DNA from: an uncultured Acidobacteriota bacterium | GTDB lineage: Bacteria > Acidobacteriota > Vicinamibacteria > Vicinamibacterales > UBA8438 | Assembly (NCBI GenBank): GCA_937888665.1 | Contig: CALBET010000371.1 | Location: 1-8,133, forward strand | DNA: 8,133 bases | Reading direction: 5' to 3' | Shown: positions 7,219-8,133 of the stretch, one piece after another | How the letters are laid out: each line of letters begins with the position of its first letter | Numbering within the stretch: the first letter of the stretch is position 1 | The notes under the pieces: generated by a model | The model's database searches: none | What the model was told of the DNA's origin: nothing | What the model saw: the letters and a program-made list of their open reading frames with translations, nothing else | Program-made: the position numbers and the translations under genes

Positions 7219-8133
7219 GCGGTCGCTCCCTTGAATGCCGCGGCGTCGCTGGCGAGGAATCGAATCGCCGGCGGGGCGAAGAGGATCGTGGCCACGCAGG
7301 CGAACGCGGCGGCCGAGAACGCGCCTGGGTCAAGAAAGCCGCCCTGCGCGCCGATACCGGCGACGATGAGCCCCACCTCTCCGCGGGGCACCATGCCGGA
7401 GCCGACCAGGGCCGACTCGCGCCAGCTGAGTCCGCCGAAGACGCCGGGCAGCCCGCACCCCACTAGCTTGGTGACGATACCGAGCAGCGTCAGGGCCACC
7501 GCGAATCCGAGTGTCGCGAACATCTCGGCCGGGACGATGGCCAGTCCGATCGACACGAAGAAGACTGGGGCGAACAGCCGCACGACCGGTTCAATCTCGT
7601 GCTCGAGGTCGTGGGAGGCCAGTGTCGTCCCGAAGAAGAGTCCGGCGAAGAAGGCGCCGATCAGTGCTTCGAGTCCGCACTGGGACGCGATCCAGCCGAC
7701 GGCCAGCGTGGTGCCGACGGTCACGACCAGTCCCGCCTCTTCGCCGCCGACCTGCCGTGCCGCGTTGAGGAGCCGGGGCAACACCCAGTACAGCAGCGGC
7801 ATCCCGACCACGATGAAGAGTCCGATCGGGAGCAGTTGGGCCGTCAGTCCCCCTTCACCCCCCGACGCCGCCGCGACCACGGCGGTCAACACGAGCAGGC
7901 CGATAACGTCGTCGATGATGGCGGCCGCAAGAATGACCTTCGCCGCGAGCGACTCGCCCAGGTTGAGGTCCATGAGCAGGCGGGTCGACACCGCGATCGA
8001 TGTCGCAGTGAGGATGGCGCCCATGAAGAGGGACGCAACAGTGTCGAGTCCGTAGAGGTGCGCCAGTCCGTAGCCGCCGGCGAACGGTAGCACGACGCCC
8101 CCGACTGCGACCGCGAGCGCGAGCGGTCCGACC
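7215..8133 (-). CDS. NapA-like CPA2 Na+/H+ antiporter, 5' end outside window
   Basis: The frame is open from the right edge (8132) to TGA at 7215, 305 codons. A GTG at 8093 is not the start, because the codons before it continue the same hydrophobic helix. This is the C-terminal three quarters of an integral membrane Na_H_Exchanger domain. The diagnostic element is IIDDVIG, whose two Asp codons lie at 7908-7913; an Asp-Asp pair at this place marks electrogenic Na+/H+ exchangers such as NapA. Before it comes GAILTATSIAVSTRLLMDL, typical of the discontinuous helix TM4. Later come LIGAFFAGLFFG, a Pro/Phe-rich FAPVFFVSIGL and the MVPRGEVGLIVAG block, all family-typical. It ends soon after the last helix, with no RCK or Usp domain, unlike the Kef gene at 4654-6648. 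Control is probably supplied by the CBS protein encoded directly downstream with a 4-base overlap. The transported ion is inferred. Confidence 0.92.
   Translation of the reverse strand, partial: VGPLALAVAVGGVVLPFAGGYGLAHLYGLDTVASLFMGAILTATSIAVSTRLLMDLNLGESLAAKVILAAAIIDDVIGLLVLTAVVAAASGGEGGLTAQLLPIGLFIVVGMPLLYWVLPRLLNAARQVGGEEAGLVVTVGTTLAVGWIASQCGLEALIGAFFAGLFFGTTLASHDLEHEIEPVVRLFAPVFFVSIGLAIVPAEMFATLGFAVALTLLGIVTKLVGCGLPGVFGGLSWRESALVGSGMVPRGEVGLIVAGIGAQGGFLDPGAFSAAAFACVATILFAPPAIRFLASDAAAFKGATA
7226..7232 (-). promoter_or_regulatory. Shine-Dalgarno for the CBS gene within the antiporter coding end
   Basis: Read on the minus strand, AAGGGAG lies 7 bases before the ATG at 7218 and inside the final codons of the antiporter gene. 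With the ATGA stop-start overlap, it supports reinitiation or coupled translation. Confidence 0.65.

Noticed and set aside
7231..8055. 274-codon plus-strand ORF opposite the NapA-like antiporter
   Set aside because: The Ser/Thr/Pro-rich translation has no motif, while the opposite strand has the Asp-Asp antiporter motif and family-wide similarity.
8091..8093. GTG as the start of the NapA-like antiporter
   Set aside because: The codons from 8132 to 8094 continue the frame as a hydrophobic helix (VGPLALAVAVGGV), so the true start lies outside the window.

Overview
The window is GC-rich and gene-dense, with strong G/C bias at third codon positions. It comes from a bacterial chromosome. The best taxonomic hint is the secreted protein at 1839-2867, which has the 'DGR-DLNGVW ... 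RC-YGIPR ... NSYYQI-QTP ... GDSRAHWDGD-LVV' pattern of an uncharacterised family that is very abundant in soil Acidobacteriota (Vicinamibacteria-like) genomes. That assignment is from memory and is an inference. I saw no tRNA, rRNA, CRISPR array, intact mobile element or phage gene.

Left part (1-2867): a group II pyridoxal-phosphate amino-acid decarboxylase runs leftward off the window edge (539 codons visible, no stop). It is divergent from the gene for the small secreted protein. The 221-bp divergent spacer (1618-1838) holds a 10-bp perfect palindrome and a short inverted repeat around a TATACT hexamer.

Middle and right part (3268-8133): three different cation/proton antiporters lie in under 5 kb. 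They are a rightward NhaA-type Na+/H+ antiporter (3268-4482), a rightward Kef-type CPA2 transporter with its own C-terminal RCK (TrkA_N + TrkA_C) regulatory domains (4654-6648), and a leftward NapA-like CPA2 antiporter with an Asp-Asp motif (from beyond 8133 to 7215). The last overlaps by ATGA a small two-CBS-domain protein (7218-6805). The Kef and CBS genes converge on a 156-bp spacer.

Taken together, this reads as a pH, Na+ and K+ homeostasis neighbourhood. It has two ways of attaching a nucleotide-sensing module to a CPA2 transporter: fused RCK in one case, separate but translationally coupled CBS protein in the other. A proton-consuming decarboxylase lies nearby. The families are established; the joint role in pH or salt stress is inference. 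I found no clearly undescribed system. The most useful leads are the antiporter-CBS pair, the altered pH-sensor cluster in NhaA, the clustering itself, and possible transposase scraps in two spacers.
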